Shown: positions 1-12,704, counted from the first letter of the stretch. The stretch: 64,000 nt of DNA from Vitis vinifera (GCF_030704535.1 NC_081817.1:26165001-26229000), one strand, 5' to 3'. Made by a program: numbers and translations. Notes: generated by a model not told the origin, from the sequence alone.

Positions 1-379
1 AAAATACTTAGAATCAATGTTGCTCCATGATGATATCAAGGGATCTTTGTAGAAAATGGTGTTCCCAACGAAGAGTACATTGAATACTTCCACTGTTGTT
101 TGGTACGCTAGATTAACAATGGGAAAGGAAGTAAACTACATTATTCAGTGAAAAAAAATATATAAAATATCTAATAATTCCGCTTTCACATAGATATTGT
201 ACATCCAATAATTCCTTATAACTTTAAAAGGTATTTCTACACACTCAAAAGAAGTTCATCACATGTATAATGCAATAAATTTTTTCTCATATCCGATATA
301 AGATACCATAATCATCCATCGTGCAGACATGATATCCTTATTACATCTTATGAGATTTGTAGTGTTAAGATTGAAGTCA

Positions 380-760
380 TTCTACGTCGGAAGAAGACAA
401 AAAAGAGGGAGTTTTCTTGTGCTATAAAAGGAAACCTTCATTCATATACCATTCATCTCATAAAAAAAAAATCATTATTTTGTAAGTTTTTATGTTCTCT
501 CCTCCTAATTAAGAAATGTTGTAATTTTGTCTTCATAGTGGATTTTTTTTTTTATCTTACCCTTAGAAGTTTCCCTTATAAGAAGGTTTATCATGTAAAT
601 ACTTTTACCCATTGTTTTATCTATTTTATTTTATCTATTACTTTATTTTCTTTTTATTATTTTATTTTCAAATTATCATTTCATAACATGTGGAAGTCTC
701 ACACTAAGGTCGGGAATCAAAAAAAGGAAAAATTTCCTAACACCATATATAAATAATTTT
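380..760 (+). repeat. Possible solo-LTR-like segment
   Basis: A TATA-like GCTATAAAAGG at about 421-431 is followed by a T-rich stretch and a segment ending in ACATGTGGAAGTCTCACACT. This layout resembles the R/U5 end of plant Copia LTRs. No paired LTR or coding region is visible, and boundaries are vague. The rest of 1-1480 shows no gene and includes the presumed 3' UTR of the UBP24-like gene. Confidence 0.25.
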
Positions 761-1480
761 AAAATACTTTCAAAACTAATTCCAATCTCTTTTATATATA
801 CCTATTTTTTAAATTTATATAATAATACTATGTTTGTTCTACATGAATAATTTTATTTTTGGTAAATACTTGTTATAAAAATAGTTTAAAAACATTTGGA
901 AAATTAGCAAATCCGAAGGGGAAAGAAAAGTTATGGCGTCTTCAAACCTATGTTTGAATGTGAGGTATGAATGCCAATATAAACTCTTACAACAAAATAT
1001 AAATTATAAATTACCATCCATCCCAGTGTGTCAAGGTTTTAGAGGGAAAAAGCACTCTCACCAGGCCTTCTTTGGATGAAACAAGAATGCAACAGTAATC
1101 CTTTAAAGAACAAAAGGGAATGACATAACATGAAACAACATCTTAATTAGGTTATAAAGAATAACAAGAACTTCAATACATTTTCACATCCTCATCCAAA
1201 AATTTTCATAACAGCTGCTTCCTTGGTAGAAAGCTAGAAGAATAACTAAAGTCTACAACCACACCTATCTTAGCACCCTCGCTGGAAAAATATTAAAGCA
1301 TTTTCACAGGTTTCACCATATGAGGGCTTCAACCGACCCATGGACTCACGAGTGTCCTGGACCTGGACTAGCTGATAAGTGATAATCAAGTCAAATCATT
1401 TCCATAATTTACTTGGCAGTGACAAACTTCTCTTTTTGTACAGGGGGGTTATTGAGGGCAAAACTCATTAGTTATATTCT

Positions 1481-4400
1481 CTATACTTGCTTGTAGAAGA
1501 GGACATAAGGGTGCTCATGCAACACCTTGCTTGTGCTAACGACATTGACAGCTGAATCATCAAACCTTAGCCAGTGCCCACTATGGTGACGAGCATCAGT
1601 GGTATAATGCCCCTTCGAAGGATCTCTCCCATGGTGAGTAATTGTGGCAACGAGTTCATACTTTCGGCCCTGCAAGAGAAAAGAAAAAGTGTTAAGACAC
1701 CAGTTTACATCCATGTATTTTCCAAGCTTGGGGGTCAGCTGAAATAGAGCTCCAATATTCCCAGATTTTGTGGATACAACAAAAATAAAGCAATCCCTAT
1801 GATTTTTAGGTTCACAAGAATAAGTAAAGCTTCATACTCCTATTTCATCATCATATCAGTAAAGCCAGTTTTTCTTTTTCATATATAAATGTCTTTCATG
1901 CCAAATATCATCAGCATTCAACGTTTGCCCTTCCCATTGTGAAGAAATACGTAATTTCTCAAAAAAATTATATTATGGTGTTGTTAACCATAAAGATAAC
2001 AGGATAACACCCTCAAAATGGCAATGCCCATTAATAGCAGCTGCTGTTTTTGAGGCTTTCTGTTCCTCTATTATGTAAGAAAATCCCATTGTATGCAACA
2101 CATTAGTAATCAATGACAATCTGCCTATGCTGGTTATCATAAAGATGAATGTAATGAATTAACACTTTTCTGGTAGCCAGAGCCAAATAATTCATAGGAT
2201 GTTGCTGATAAAGTGTGAAAAACATCTTGAAGAAGTAAATACATTAATTTTAGGAAATGACAATGTAGAAGGCAAAAACAGATTGTGATATTTATCATTA
2301 GAGACAAGTTCACAACTGATTATCAAGAAATAGTAACTGGAGTCGAGGATGTATGGAAAAATGACCTCAGTAGTTGGAGAGACAAGCAATTCACGGCCCA
2401 AGACCAATTCAAGAGGAAAGGTCACAGGCTTATGCAACTTGGTACTGCCTTGGTTTTCATCATAATAAAATCGCATCAGGTGCAATATCATTATCTCGGA
2501 AAGTTTCTGAATCTTTACAGATTTGCTGGCAGTCACAAGCCCAGCCTGAAAAAACATCAGCAAACATTAATATTTTAATCAGCAGGAAGTAAGAAGCAAT
2601 TCATCCTTAGTCCACAGAAAGAGATTACATCAATAGTGGTCATAACACCAAGGCAGTTGTTGATGTTGCATACCATATTTTTTTATTTGTTTCCAATTGG
2701 AAAAATATTTATCAGGAACTAAAGCTGGAGAACCCCATTCCCACCCCAACCCTCCCATACAAGAAGAATTTTGTTAGCCTTACAGAGAGAGACTTTTTTT
2801 TATAGGTATTTTCCCCCCTTTTTTGTCTTCATTGGGAGTTAAACTTGCAACCTTCCACACACCTATGCCAACCCTTTACCACTTGAGCTAGGCCTCAAGG
2901 CACACATGCCTGCACACACACACACACACTTGGGTTTCACCAAACTACTTGCCCATCAAGAGAACCGAGGAAACTAGCATGTAAGATATTCTCTCTACAA
3001 AGATAATTGATGTTTCATATGATCATGGCAGATAAAAAGAATATATCAGAAATATAAAAATAAAAAATAATTACCTTGCCAGTTCCTGATGTTCGGTAAC
3101 CCTCAAGAGTCTCCGGCGCAGAAAACAAGCGAAGTGCATCCTCAATAGTATAGATAGCCTCAGGAAGAATATCGAGGTGGAGCAGGAGAAATGGCTGAAC
3201 AGTTGCAGAAGCTTTGTTTCCTGCTCCCCATATCAACACAAAACTAGATATCATTAAACTGGAGAAATCCACAATCAAGACAAAGGATGCTCAAGCACAT
3301 AAACTCATCCACAAAAAAAACTAATACATTTAGCTGGGTTCAGAATGCCTTTTAAAGTTTCAAAAATATTTTCAAACTTAGATATTTTAAGATACTACTA
3401 GTTAGCTGGTCATTAAAGCTGAGATTTTAGCCGGTTTAAAAGGTCTGATGGAGGTGACATCCTAAAGGGCATCAATTCTATGAAAGGAATAAGGCAATTG
3501 CTAAATCTTATGTTTCAGGATGCAAGAGAGAACCTTGGAGATTGGATGGTTGGGTTCATAAATCATTGATCTTTCAAGATGTTTGGATTGTTTTTTTCCT
3601 TTTTTTCCCCTCTTTTTAAAATTTTTATGGACATGCTTGGATTGCCCTTTCCCTCATATGACAAGAGAGGCCAACCAGGTTGCAGACCATATGGCTGAAC
3701 TTCAAGCTCTGTCCCAGGAATTATATTGTTGGGTATTGCCCCAAGTTTGTTGTTGTTGGTTTCTTTTTTTTCTTTTTTTTTATTTCACCAACCATGTGTG
3801 TACCGTTGTGGGCGTTTTTTGAGGTTTCTTACTCCTTTACAGTCTATGTATTAAGCTTGGCTTGAAGGATAGCCCATCGTTCCAGCACTTTTTCAACATC
3901 AATGAAGTTTATACTTATAGGGGGGAGGAAAGGAAAAGGGTTCCCAAGGGGTCCAACAATACTTCATAGGACACACTAGGTGTGGAGTAGAATTCTTGCA
4001 GCAAATTATCTAGAAGCATGAGAGAGCAGGATTATCTGATCAAAACTAAATTAATTAATTAAAAGTAGAATTCTTGCAGCAATACATTTCTTTTTCTTTT
4101 TCTTTTCTCAAATCAAATTCTATATCCACATGACATTTCCTTGGTGCAAGCTCCAAGTAAACAGATTGTTAGTTATGCCCTCAAGAAGCATTATCAAGCT
4201 TAGAGCAACATAACTAGCAAACCAAATTCCAGATTCTGTTTGCAGGTGAACTTGTTAGAATCATGGCCACTTCCTAATATGGCAACATATATTCTAAGCA
4301 GATGTTCCAGATAATTTACACAAAAAGACATTATGAAATAACATTAACATTGATATAATTAAATTAATAAAAAAAAATGATCATGAAAACAGAACAACTC

Positions 4401-7400
4401 AACATGATCTCCATGAAAACCCATTTTTCTTGTATATACTGTTGAGAGAAGCAAACAAGTTGAAACCCAAGATGCATCAAGCATCCAAGGGTTACAACAC
4501 ATACAACACTCACAGCCAGAAAGAAAAAGGACAAAACCCCTCCAGTGCAACAAAGTTGGATCAATTATTGGCTTACCTCTTGCCTTCACAACACTTCTCA
4601 ATTGTCCTCCAAAAATTTTACTTAGTTCTGAAGGAACAAAACTCTGTGTTCTTGTCACTGCAGATTTGTTCTTTGGGCCAACTGTCTCCCATTCATCATC
4701 TTCTGCAGAAGAAACTAGTGATGATTTCCCCCCATTTAAATTTGAAAAGAACCCTTCAAGTTTAAGTAATTCATCGTGCATTTGATCCATGACAAAGCTT
4801 AAAAACTCCTGAGCATCTTCCTGCCTGAAAAGGTTGAGAATGTTTACAATGCAAATTCCAATACAACCACAATCATTTTTTAGATGTTTTGAATGATAAT
4901 AAGGATATTTTGTTGCCTAATAAACAAAAACTTCTCAAAAATTTTACTTTATGATGACCTATCCAGGTCAACAGTGTTTACTCCTTCCATGGACTCATAT
5001 TAGTTACCACCAACTAGAGTAAAGGACAAAGGAAAAAGAGAGCAACCATTTCTTAAGTATGTACTAGGAGCATAACTTACCTTTTCTTTCTTGGGTGCAG
5101 TAAAATTTATCCAAAAGAAGGCAAAATCAGAGTACACAAGAAGTCTAACAATAGGTAGAACATGTTACTAATCCATACCTCAAAGTGAGAGAACTTGGAA
5201 AAGAAACAAAATAAAATGGCAGTAATGGACTTGAAGAATGATGAATAGATAAAAGGTTCTCAAGATAAGAATAAAATTCATATTTATACAAGGAACAATT
5301 TTATTCACTGTCTTCAACCACATAAAATTAAAAAGTGCATGAAAAAACAAAAGGCATAAGCTGAAGTACTCACAAAGGCCAGGGTCTAAACATTAAGTAG
5401 AAAAGGGAAAAGTGTGTTTGAACACAAACCTTGGCCTGCCTGATATCTTATTTGGCACATCTGGGGTAAAATTTTTAAGAACACCTTCGAACATAGCAGG
5501 GCTGAAAGGCCTTCCAGTCTCAACGCCATTCAAATCCTTCTTCTTTAAACTCAAATCAGTGGGCATGTCAAATTCAGAGACAAACTCTGCAAATGCAGTT
5601 AATGTCGGATAGCCAACCTATAAACCAAAGTTCAAAATGGGCAAATTATTAATGAGTACCTTCAAATAAATATTATCAAGGAAAAACCAACAAAACCTTC
5701 AAATAAGAATTGGTCTCTGCTATAATTTATTAATACCATAAGTATCAATACAACGACATAAACATACACAAGGAAGCAATATATGAATGTATCAAAAGAA
5801 CAAACCTTGGGGATGTCGCGAATCCTTAGTTCCTGCAATAGCTGAATAAAAGGAGTACATGATAAAAGTGCCTGTAAAGTTGCATTGAGAAAGCATAAGT
5901 TTCCCGAGTTAATTAAACCCCGAGGCAGTAAGTTTTTAACAGCTGGAGCAGGTCCATTAGGTGCCTTCAAGATCTCCTTTTTGAGAGGCACAAATGTTGA
6001 TGAATCATCAATAGTCCCATTCAGATCTCTTTCCTTTGAGCATTCTTCCTCAACAACATGCGATTCCAGACTCTGAAATTGATTCAGATGTTCTTTATTC
6101 TGGGATAGACACAAAGAATCTAAGTTGAACCTATCTGGGTTCAGTTCATTCACAACACCATTACCGAGTGGAGAGCTGTGTGTAAAATCGTGAACTCCAC
6201 CATTTTCTTTAGGAGTTCCAGCGGCTTCTGAAGAGAGTTTATTTACTCCATCTACACTTTTGGTTTCGTCATCCTTCTTAAGCAAATTTGAGGAACAGAA
6301 ATCTATTGGCCCTTTTGAAGAATCAGCCTGTCTGCACAATTCATTGCCAACACTAGCCAAAGCTCTACCAGTCACAAAATCAACTGAACCAAATTGCAAC
6401 TCTTTCTTTGCTGCAGGCTTTTCAGCATTCCCAGATGGCAGCCTTAGCAATGACCTGGTTTCATCTTCAGTAAATGAACCAAACAGTAGTAACTGCTACA
6501 AAGAAAAAGGCAACAAGATTCAATAGTGCATTTATGAAGAGGCGGAGAAGATACATAAGGCCTTGATCATCATAAGAAAAAAGTGTAAAGCAAAAGTTTG
6601 AAACAAAGTAATTCTAATACTATTACTGCAACGACAGGGACAAATCAATGGAACAGGGGTTCTTAATGCAGATTCGGTTTATACAATGATCTGTCGGTTT
6701 ATACGATTTTTCATCCCTTGATATTAGATTCAATTAAATTCCTGTGCACACAAATTATTTGGCAGGATTAACAAATAGATACAAACTGGTTCTTGTCTGC
6801 AATGGTATATTTACATAGTGAAAGCCCTTGGAATGTAACAAAAGAACAATGTTTTAGGCACACCCACAACTTACACCTTTTAAGGGATTGGCAATGAGCA
6901 TCAGATCCCAAACTCCACCACCCAGCACCAAAAGTTAAACGAACTTATCAAACTAGTCTATTATCCTCTAGATATTGAAATTCAGTTTGTATCCAGTATG
7001 CATGAATGCTATAATTACAGGTTAATTATAGCATTAGATGACCCTCTGAATGTAAACAAACAATCCCATTAAAGGCATTAACCCACAATCACTAGACCCA
7101 TCAGCTTCTAATCGAATCTTCCTGCCATTAAACTTCACAATAGCAATCACACAAATAGTCAAAACCATCAAGAACTAAAAACGCCCATAAGTTTTTAACT
7201 CATCCATGAATGAATCCAAAATTAAAAACTGCAAACTCCCTATTACTTCTTCAATCAAAGTTCAAAGTACGATGATAATTCCAACCACCAATCAACCAAA
7301 TCTCTCTCATATAATCAAAATCCTCAAAATTCATATCCCAATCGTGCCTCCAATTAAACCCCATAATACGAGTCACCCAACACCCAATGAATAACAGAGA

Positions 7401-7467
7401 ACCCAAAAAAGTTACTAATTTTTCAAAACATAATTAAAACTGCAGCACCCACCTTAGAATCACTCAT
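1481..7467 (-). CDS. UBP24: Ubiquitin-specific protease, UBP24-like (7 exons)
   Basis: Deubiquitinase of the USP/C19 cysteine-protease family, which removes ubiquitin from proteins. Exons on the minus strand: 7467-7453, 6495-5806, 5617-5430, 4824-4577, 3220-3075, 2545-2366, 1669-1481. All joins are GT-AG and the phases agree, giving 551 residues, the length I recall for Arabidopsis UBP24. The Cys box [16 protein letters not shown] has its catalytic Cys at about residue 206. It is followed by [14 protein letters not shown], and the His box [20 protein letters not shown] has His at about 510 and Asp at about 526. The roughly 180 residues before the Cys box are polar and low in complexity. The first coding exon is only 15 nt (MSDSK). 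An in-frame ATG at 7476 would add three residues. Family and completeness are well supported; the orthologue name is inferred from similarity I remember. Confidence 0.9.
2792..2897 (-). mobile_element. tRNA-derived SINE in UBP24 intron 5
   Basis: Read on the minus strand, the segment has a pol III A-box-like TAGCTCAAGTGG (2890-2879), then AGTTTAACTCC (2845-2835), close to the B box GGTTCRANTCC, and ends in an A/T-rich tail near 2800. This box order and wording resemble plant Au-type SINEs. It lies between exons 5 and 6 of the UBP24-like gene, in the same orientation as the gene. A (CA)n run at 2914-2929 lies next to it. The exact ends are not fixed because I did not find a clear target-site duplication. 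Confidence 0.6.
3460..3780 (+). mobile_element. LINE RNase H-like remnant in UBP24 intron 4
   Basis: Plus-strand translation around 3655-3720 reads [16 protein letters not shown]. This resembles the conserved end of the RNase H-like domain of plant non-LTR retrotransposons (pattern H-x-x-R-E-A-N-x-x-A-D). The frame is short and soon runs into low-complexity T-rich sequence, so only a fossil fragment remains. It is antisense to the UBP24-like gene and sits wholly in an intron. A host RNase H-like pseudogene is an alternative. Confidence 0.45.
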
Positions 7468-7760
7468 TTTGTGCATGAGAATCGAATATTCAAACGCGAA
7501 ACCCTCGATCCGAATGTAGATATATGGGGATATAATCGTATAGATGAGTCAAAAACTAGGGTTTGTGGCCTAGTTGGATATAGAACATGAGAGAGCGAGA
7601 GGTCGATTGAAGACATGAAAAGATGAGAAACGGCGCAGAAAGAGTGAATATAATGAGACTGAAGATGAAGAATTGAGGGAAAATTGGGAGAAAACAGTGG
7701 AGTAGAGGAATTTGTGAGCGGATAGGAGCATAGACTGTAGAGAGAGCAACTGAGTTTGAG

Positions 7761-7806
7761 TTGGGTTAGGTTAGGGTTAGGGATCTTTCCATCTTTCTAT
7801 ATATAT
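7761..7806 (-). promoter_or_regulatory. Probable UBP24 promoter: telobox plus TATA-like run
   Basis: About 300 bases upstream of the UBP24 start there is a double plant-style telobox (TTAGGGTTAGGG on + at 7771-7782, so AACCCTAA-type on the gene strand). A TATATATA run lies at about 7798-7806, upstream in the gene's direction. The spacing would put transcription start near the telobox. Teloboxes are common near the starts of plant housekeeping genes. The promoter call rests on position and motif only. Confidence 0.4.
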
Positions 7807-8519
7807 TATCATATTTAATAAGTTTTTTTTTTAGAAATTAAATTAGAAGTCAAAATAAATAAATATTTTTAAAAAAATTAAAAATTTAAAAATAAAAAAA
7901 AAATCAGCAAAAAACTTCAGATGAAAGAATTATTTTTTATTAAGTGGTGTTTATTTAATTAAAAATAAAAGAAATTTTTGTGATTTTAAATTTATGATCA
8001 GAGGTGGTTCGATGATTTTTAAAGACCCAAACAGATCGTGAGCCGGGCTGAGCTGGGCCATGCCAACAAGGACACGAGGCCCATTTAGGCTGGGTCGAGG
8101 CAACCTATCATCTATCTTTTTTTCTTTTTTTTATAAATAAGTACAAAAATTTATGGATGTCACCATTATATATATTAAATATTTCCAATATTTATTAAAA
8201 ATATTTAATATAACCATTGATTATAACCCTACAAATTAAACCAAGGTTGGTAAACATCCATGATTTTGTAATTCTCTTTTTTTTTTTAATTTTTTCCTAT
8301 TTTTGTTTTTTATTTTAATATATTACTAACACGACTATAATATATCAAACCTTGCCAATTCAAACAATTTTCCTTTGAAGTTTTATATTAAAAGTATATT
8401 GATGAGAGTTGGGGGTATGACAATGTTGCTCTAAGCCCGATAGATGGGTCATTTAAATAATAGTGGTAGAATGTTATAAAAAGCTTAATCCATTTTTATT
8501 GGACATTAATTGATTTTTA
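7807..8519. other. AT-rich intergenic stretch, no gene seen
   Basis: The sequence is dominated by A/T runs. A short GC-richer patch at about 8035-8105, with repeated GGGCTG/GGCCCA words, looks like decayed repeat. No open frame or RNA motif is supported. Confidence 0.5.
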
Positions 8520-10110
8520 AATGAGATGATCAAAGTTTAATCCAAAATTGTTATTAGAGTCAAATCATGGGTTTACTCAATGGAAACATCATGTTAAGGC
8601 GAGAGATTGCCGGGAGTGTAATAATAACTATCAAAGAGTTAAGAAATCAACAACCAGTAGATAAAGGTAATTATGAATATATATAGTTCAATATATTCAA
8701 GAATCATGTAAAATTTCCTTATAAATTACAAATCAAATGATGTTATATTAATTATTAAGTAAAACACGTAAGCTTAAAAAAAGTATGGAGATCAATCTTC
8801 AACAAATCAGCTCAAGTAATAAATTCATAGATTTATTGACAAAAGCTCTATTTATTATAGCATTTAAAAAGCTCATACGTAATAGTGGAACGTGAGGATT
8901 TAAGGAACTTCAAACCATAAATATGCTTACACATGGGGGAGCAAATTAATAAGAATTTAATGCATTGTACTTTTCTTCTTTCTTTTTTTTTCTTTTGTCC
9001 AAATCATTGGGTTTTATAGATAAAGTTTTTATCAAGATAGTTGTAACCAATATTTCGGTTCACAGTTCATTGATCGGATCACGGTCAAACAGGTAACATC
9101 ATAAATAATAATTTATATATTATATAAGATTTTAAATAATTATAAGAAATTAAAATTATATATAATTAAAAATTTTAATAATATTTTATTTTTATATTTG
9201 ACATATCAAATTAAACGATGAAGAGAAATATAAATATATTAATATTTTAAATTTTATTAAATAGAACATTTATAATATTTAAATATAAAGATATACTTAA
9301 AATATAAAAAAATTATAATATTTAATTTTATTTGCATGTCTTTTGTATTTTATTATTTTAAAATTATTATATTAATTAATTTATATATTTTTTTAATTAC
9401 ATTATATAATTATTATAAAAATAAATGTGAAAGTGTTTTATACTTTTATATAATAAAAATTTGAAAAAAAAATATTAATTTTGTTATATATTTTTATTTG
9501 CAAATATAATAGAATGAAGAAGTTTATTGTTTAATAGTTAAGCTTCAATTTTTACACCTAATGGTCCTAAGCTTGCAAAAAAAAAATTCTTCTCACTTAC
9601 TGATCCCACATCGAAAATGGATAAAAAAATATATAGGGATTGTGAGATATAAAAGACATACAAGAATCATTAACTTGTAAGACTAAAAGCTTATTGGGTT
9701 TTACGACAAATGGATCAGATAGGTTCCTCGTAGAGTGATCCAATTCCTTTAGGAAATGTTGTCGTTTTGATGCAAAATGCATTAAAATGTTTTTTTGGCT
9801 TAAAAAAAAATTGTTTAACAAGCCAATTCATTTGGTCCGATCGACAGTTTGTCCTATCAAACCGCCAGTTCAACCGGTCCGACCGTAGATTCAACTAGTT
9901 CGACCACTTGGTCGACTCAATTAGCCGGATCAAACCGGAATCATGATCAATCGGTCAGACTGACTGATCCAATCTAATTTTTAAAACCATGGTTGCAACA
10001 ACCTAAAAGTATTGAAAGAATATTATTTATTTTTTTTATCAAGTTTTTTCTTAGAGTTTTTCCTAATAAACTTTTAATAAGGGATATTCTAAAATGATTA
10101 ACATGTTGGC
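8520..10110 (+). mobile_element. Decayed Copia 3' end with LTR, split by a later insertion
   Basis: At about 8785-8960 the plus strand translates, with stops, to INLQQISSSN..FIDLLTKAL..AFKKLIR, the end of a Copia RNase H domain. A purine tract, ACATGGGGGAGCA, follows at about 8932-8944, where the polypurine tract before a 3' LTR belongs. LTR-like sequence runs to about 9040 and seems to resume at about 9992 (ACCTAAAAGTATTGAAAGAA) through 10110. The 9041-9991 segment between them looks like a later DNA-transposon insertion. The relic cannot encode anything. Confidence 0.55.
9041..9991. mobile_element. Probable non-autonomous DNA transposon inside Copia LTR
   Basis: Both ends are rich in CGGTT/AACCG words while the middle is almost pure A/T. 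The left end (about 9054-9100) carries TCGGTTCACAGTTCATTGAT. The right end (about 9830-9985) carries many GGTCCGACCG-type words and ends AATTTTTAAAACCATG. Flanks GTTGTAACC (9040-9048) and GTTGCAACA (9992-10000) could be a decayed 9-base target duplication. No transposase is present. The call rests on its position inside LTR sequence and the symmetry of composition. Confidence 0.4.
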
Positions 10111-10779
10111 ATCTTGGATCTAAGCAACAAAAGCAAAACCATTTTTTCAAAAATATTGATTTTTAGGGTCAAAGTACCAACCTTTAGGTATGGATGTTCT
10201 CAAACCTTAAATTCTAAGTGTTGAAAGCAACCTTGAAGTTGTCGGAGGTCTCGTAAACCCATAATATTTCGTTCAATGACTTAACATTGTTCTTGACACA
10301 CTTCAAATGGGAAGGAAAGAAGGGTAAAGATTATGACTTTCTCTCTCTCTTTAGATAATGGAAGATGATAGAAGTGATGGAAACCTTAACCCTTATGAAG
10401 TATTTATAAGGTTCTAACTGGGTTTAAGTGACTTGAGCCCACATGGACTTGGGTCACTTAATTTATCTCAAATTGGGTCATAATTGATTAATTAACCTAA
10501 TAGAGTCTCCTAATTAATCAGTTAGTTCAATCTAGAGACCTTGTTTACTTATCCTTATACAATTTTATGTAATTACCAAAACACTTTTATGCACAAAAGT
10601 GAACCTAAAATTAATCTGATCCTCATAACCTATGCAAAAAGGTATACAAGCTCAAAAATGAGACCATTGAGATTCATAGGAGTACTAGCTCATTCAAAAT
10701 CCAATTTTGAAGTTGATTTAACATCCCACTACAAATAATAAACTAAACTTTAGTATCATATATAAAAAACAACGAAACA
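10111..10779. other. Repeat-like intergenic sequence, no gene seen
   Basis: No coding frame is supported. Around 10390-10540 the sequence has the look of a dispersed LTR-type repeat (several GGGTTTAAGTGACTTGAGCC-like words), but no boundary can be set. Confidence 0.35.
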
Positions 10780-12240
10780 CTGTATGTTTAGGTTCATTGT
10801 GTGCAGTCTTCCCATGAACCAGTGTTCGCAGCCTAACAAGATGAAAACTATCAATCTTTCAAGACTATCTCTACTATCATTGACTTATAGATCTTTTTTT
10901 ATTGTGTATTCAACTGATATGTCTTAAGTTTCAAAAAGTTTATGTCAAGTTCTACTTAAGGAATTATTATGATCATAATTTCCATGAACACACTTCCTTA
11001 GGATCACTCAAAAAGACATATTGTTTCAATCTCATGATATAATATGGTATCCCTATTGAGAGTACCTATTGCTACCAACTTCCATCAATAATGACTCAAT
11101 CTATAAGTAATATATAATCAATTTACAATCTCACTCATAGCCATGGTTCAAAATCGTGGTATCGGTCATTGACTCGGAGGGTCATGAGGCATATCAGTCT
11201 CGGTGTCTCAGTTCGATATTAGACGATACGCAAAATAAGATAATTAGAAATTTCAAAAATTATAAAAATATTATATAAATTAAAAAAATAGATATAATTG
11301 AATAAGCTGAAAATTTTAATAAAACAAATTTGTTTTTCACATTTAGCTCAAAATTATTCGTGATAATATTAAAAATTGAGGATTTAATTCTCACCTTACC
11401 ATATAAACACTTTAATTTATCATTGAACCTCATCCATACCTTTCATATCATTTTACTTTAGCAAATCGGGAACCAATTCTCCTAATATGTTACTATTAAA
11501 TCATATCTCATAAATTCATATAAAAGGCATTTTTTACTTTACTAATTTGAGTTTCTCTCACCCTCGCACACCACCATTGCTATCAAGAGTCAAGACCCAC
11601 AACACCACCTGCAATTGCAAATTTGCAACTGTGCAAGACCCTACACGGGAGGGGGAGCAATCTGACTGTAAGGGGGTTGTCTTGTTGATGTCGCCAGTGA
11701 AAGATTCAGTCCACTTGATGAGTCACCACTGTTGACACCAAAGCTCCACCCTCCGGTAATGCTCAATTTTGAGGAAAATCAGGTAAGTAAATCCTAAATC
11801 ATGCCCTCATCCTTCGATGGTTTCTCTGCTTATTTCCGAACTGGTCACGGGTTGGGTTTTTTCTTCTTCATCTTCTTTGATATTCTCATTGATGGTTTAA
11901 AATTTCAGAATAGGTGTTTGCTTTTGAAAGGACAATCTGATTTTATTTTTTTTCTATAACCTAATCGAGTTAACTCGGAAACTCAGACGAGTCAGCTGAG
12001 TCTTACCGATTCCTAATTGAGTTTGTGCATAATACTATATCTAGTATCGATCTCATCGCGGCAAGTGTCGAGGCGGATACGACTTGGCCAAGTTGTATCG
12101 GACTCAGCTGATACTTTGAACCCTTCTCATAGGTCAAAGTAAGTCATTACTAACTTTAGCAAAAACTCAATATTCTTTCAAGTTGAGAGACAATACAATG
12201 AAGCAGTTTGGTGAAGTCATAACTACTCGATAACATTATA
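10780..12240 (+). repeat. Dispersed LTR-type repeat, copy 1 (interrupted)
   Basis: This stretch aligns by eye with 61770-62300. Both share CAATCTTTCAAGA/CAACCTTTCAAGATTA, ATGTCAA(G/A)TTCTACT, an AAAAA(G/C)ACATATT(G/A)TTTCAA block, TAGGTCAAAGT and CTC...AAGTTGAGAG in the same order. The copy is split by a 985-base insertion at 11141-12125. No coding sequence is intact. I recall similar sequence as common in grape LTR retrotransposons, but cannot confirm the family. Confidence 0.55.
11141..12125. mobile_element. 985-bp DNA-transposon-like insertion with 7-bp flanking repeat
   Basis: The segment is flanked by CTCATAG at 11134-11140 and at 12126-12132, consistent with a target-site duplication. 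Its ends are imperfect inverted repeats: CATGGTTCAAA on the left, and AAGGGTTCAAA when the right end is reverse-complemented. Subterminal parts are rich in ACTCGG/CCGAGT and GTATCGG-type words on both sides. The centre (about 11550-11900) is GC-richer and might be captured host sequence; a 62-codon frame there has no recognised domain. No transposase is present. Duplication length suggests hAT or Mutator type, unresolved. Confidence 0.6.
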
Positions 12241-12704
12241 TATATAAACAAAATATTATAAATAAAATTATTTGTAGGAAATATTAAAAAAAAATGAAAA
12301 ATTTTCAAATTCCTAAACAAAATATTGTTTTAGAAAAACAAACTATTTTTTAAGAATTGTTTTTCAAAACATTCCATACAAAGCCTTAACTTCAATCTCA
12401 CTTTTCTCCATTTACACAAATTTACATATTTAAATGCTAAAAATACCACTTTTCTAAATCAATTAATGAAAATTATGTCTTTGATCGGAAATAAATTATT
12501 TCTATACACAAAATTATTGTCAACACTAATTTAAAATAGTCTCTCAAGTTAAATAAAAAATATTATATTAGTTTATGTTTTTGTAAAATGTCTCAAAAAA
12601 ATTTGAGGTTACCATCATCCACTGGAAAATTATTTCTTCATCTTATTTAAGAAAAATCCTACTAAAAGTATTTTCTTCACTATCATTCTGTCCAAAAAAA
12701 TTAT
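12241..12704. other. AT-rich intergenic stretch, no gene seen
   Basis: Mostly A/T-rich sequence with short words shared with the neighbouring MITE-like repeats (for example TTTTTCAAAACATTCC near 12360). Nothing coding is supported. Confidence 0.4.
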
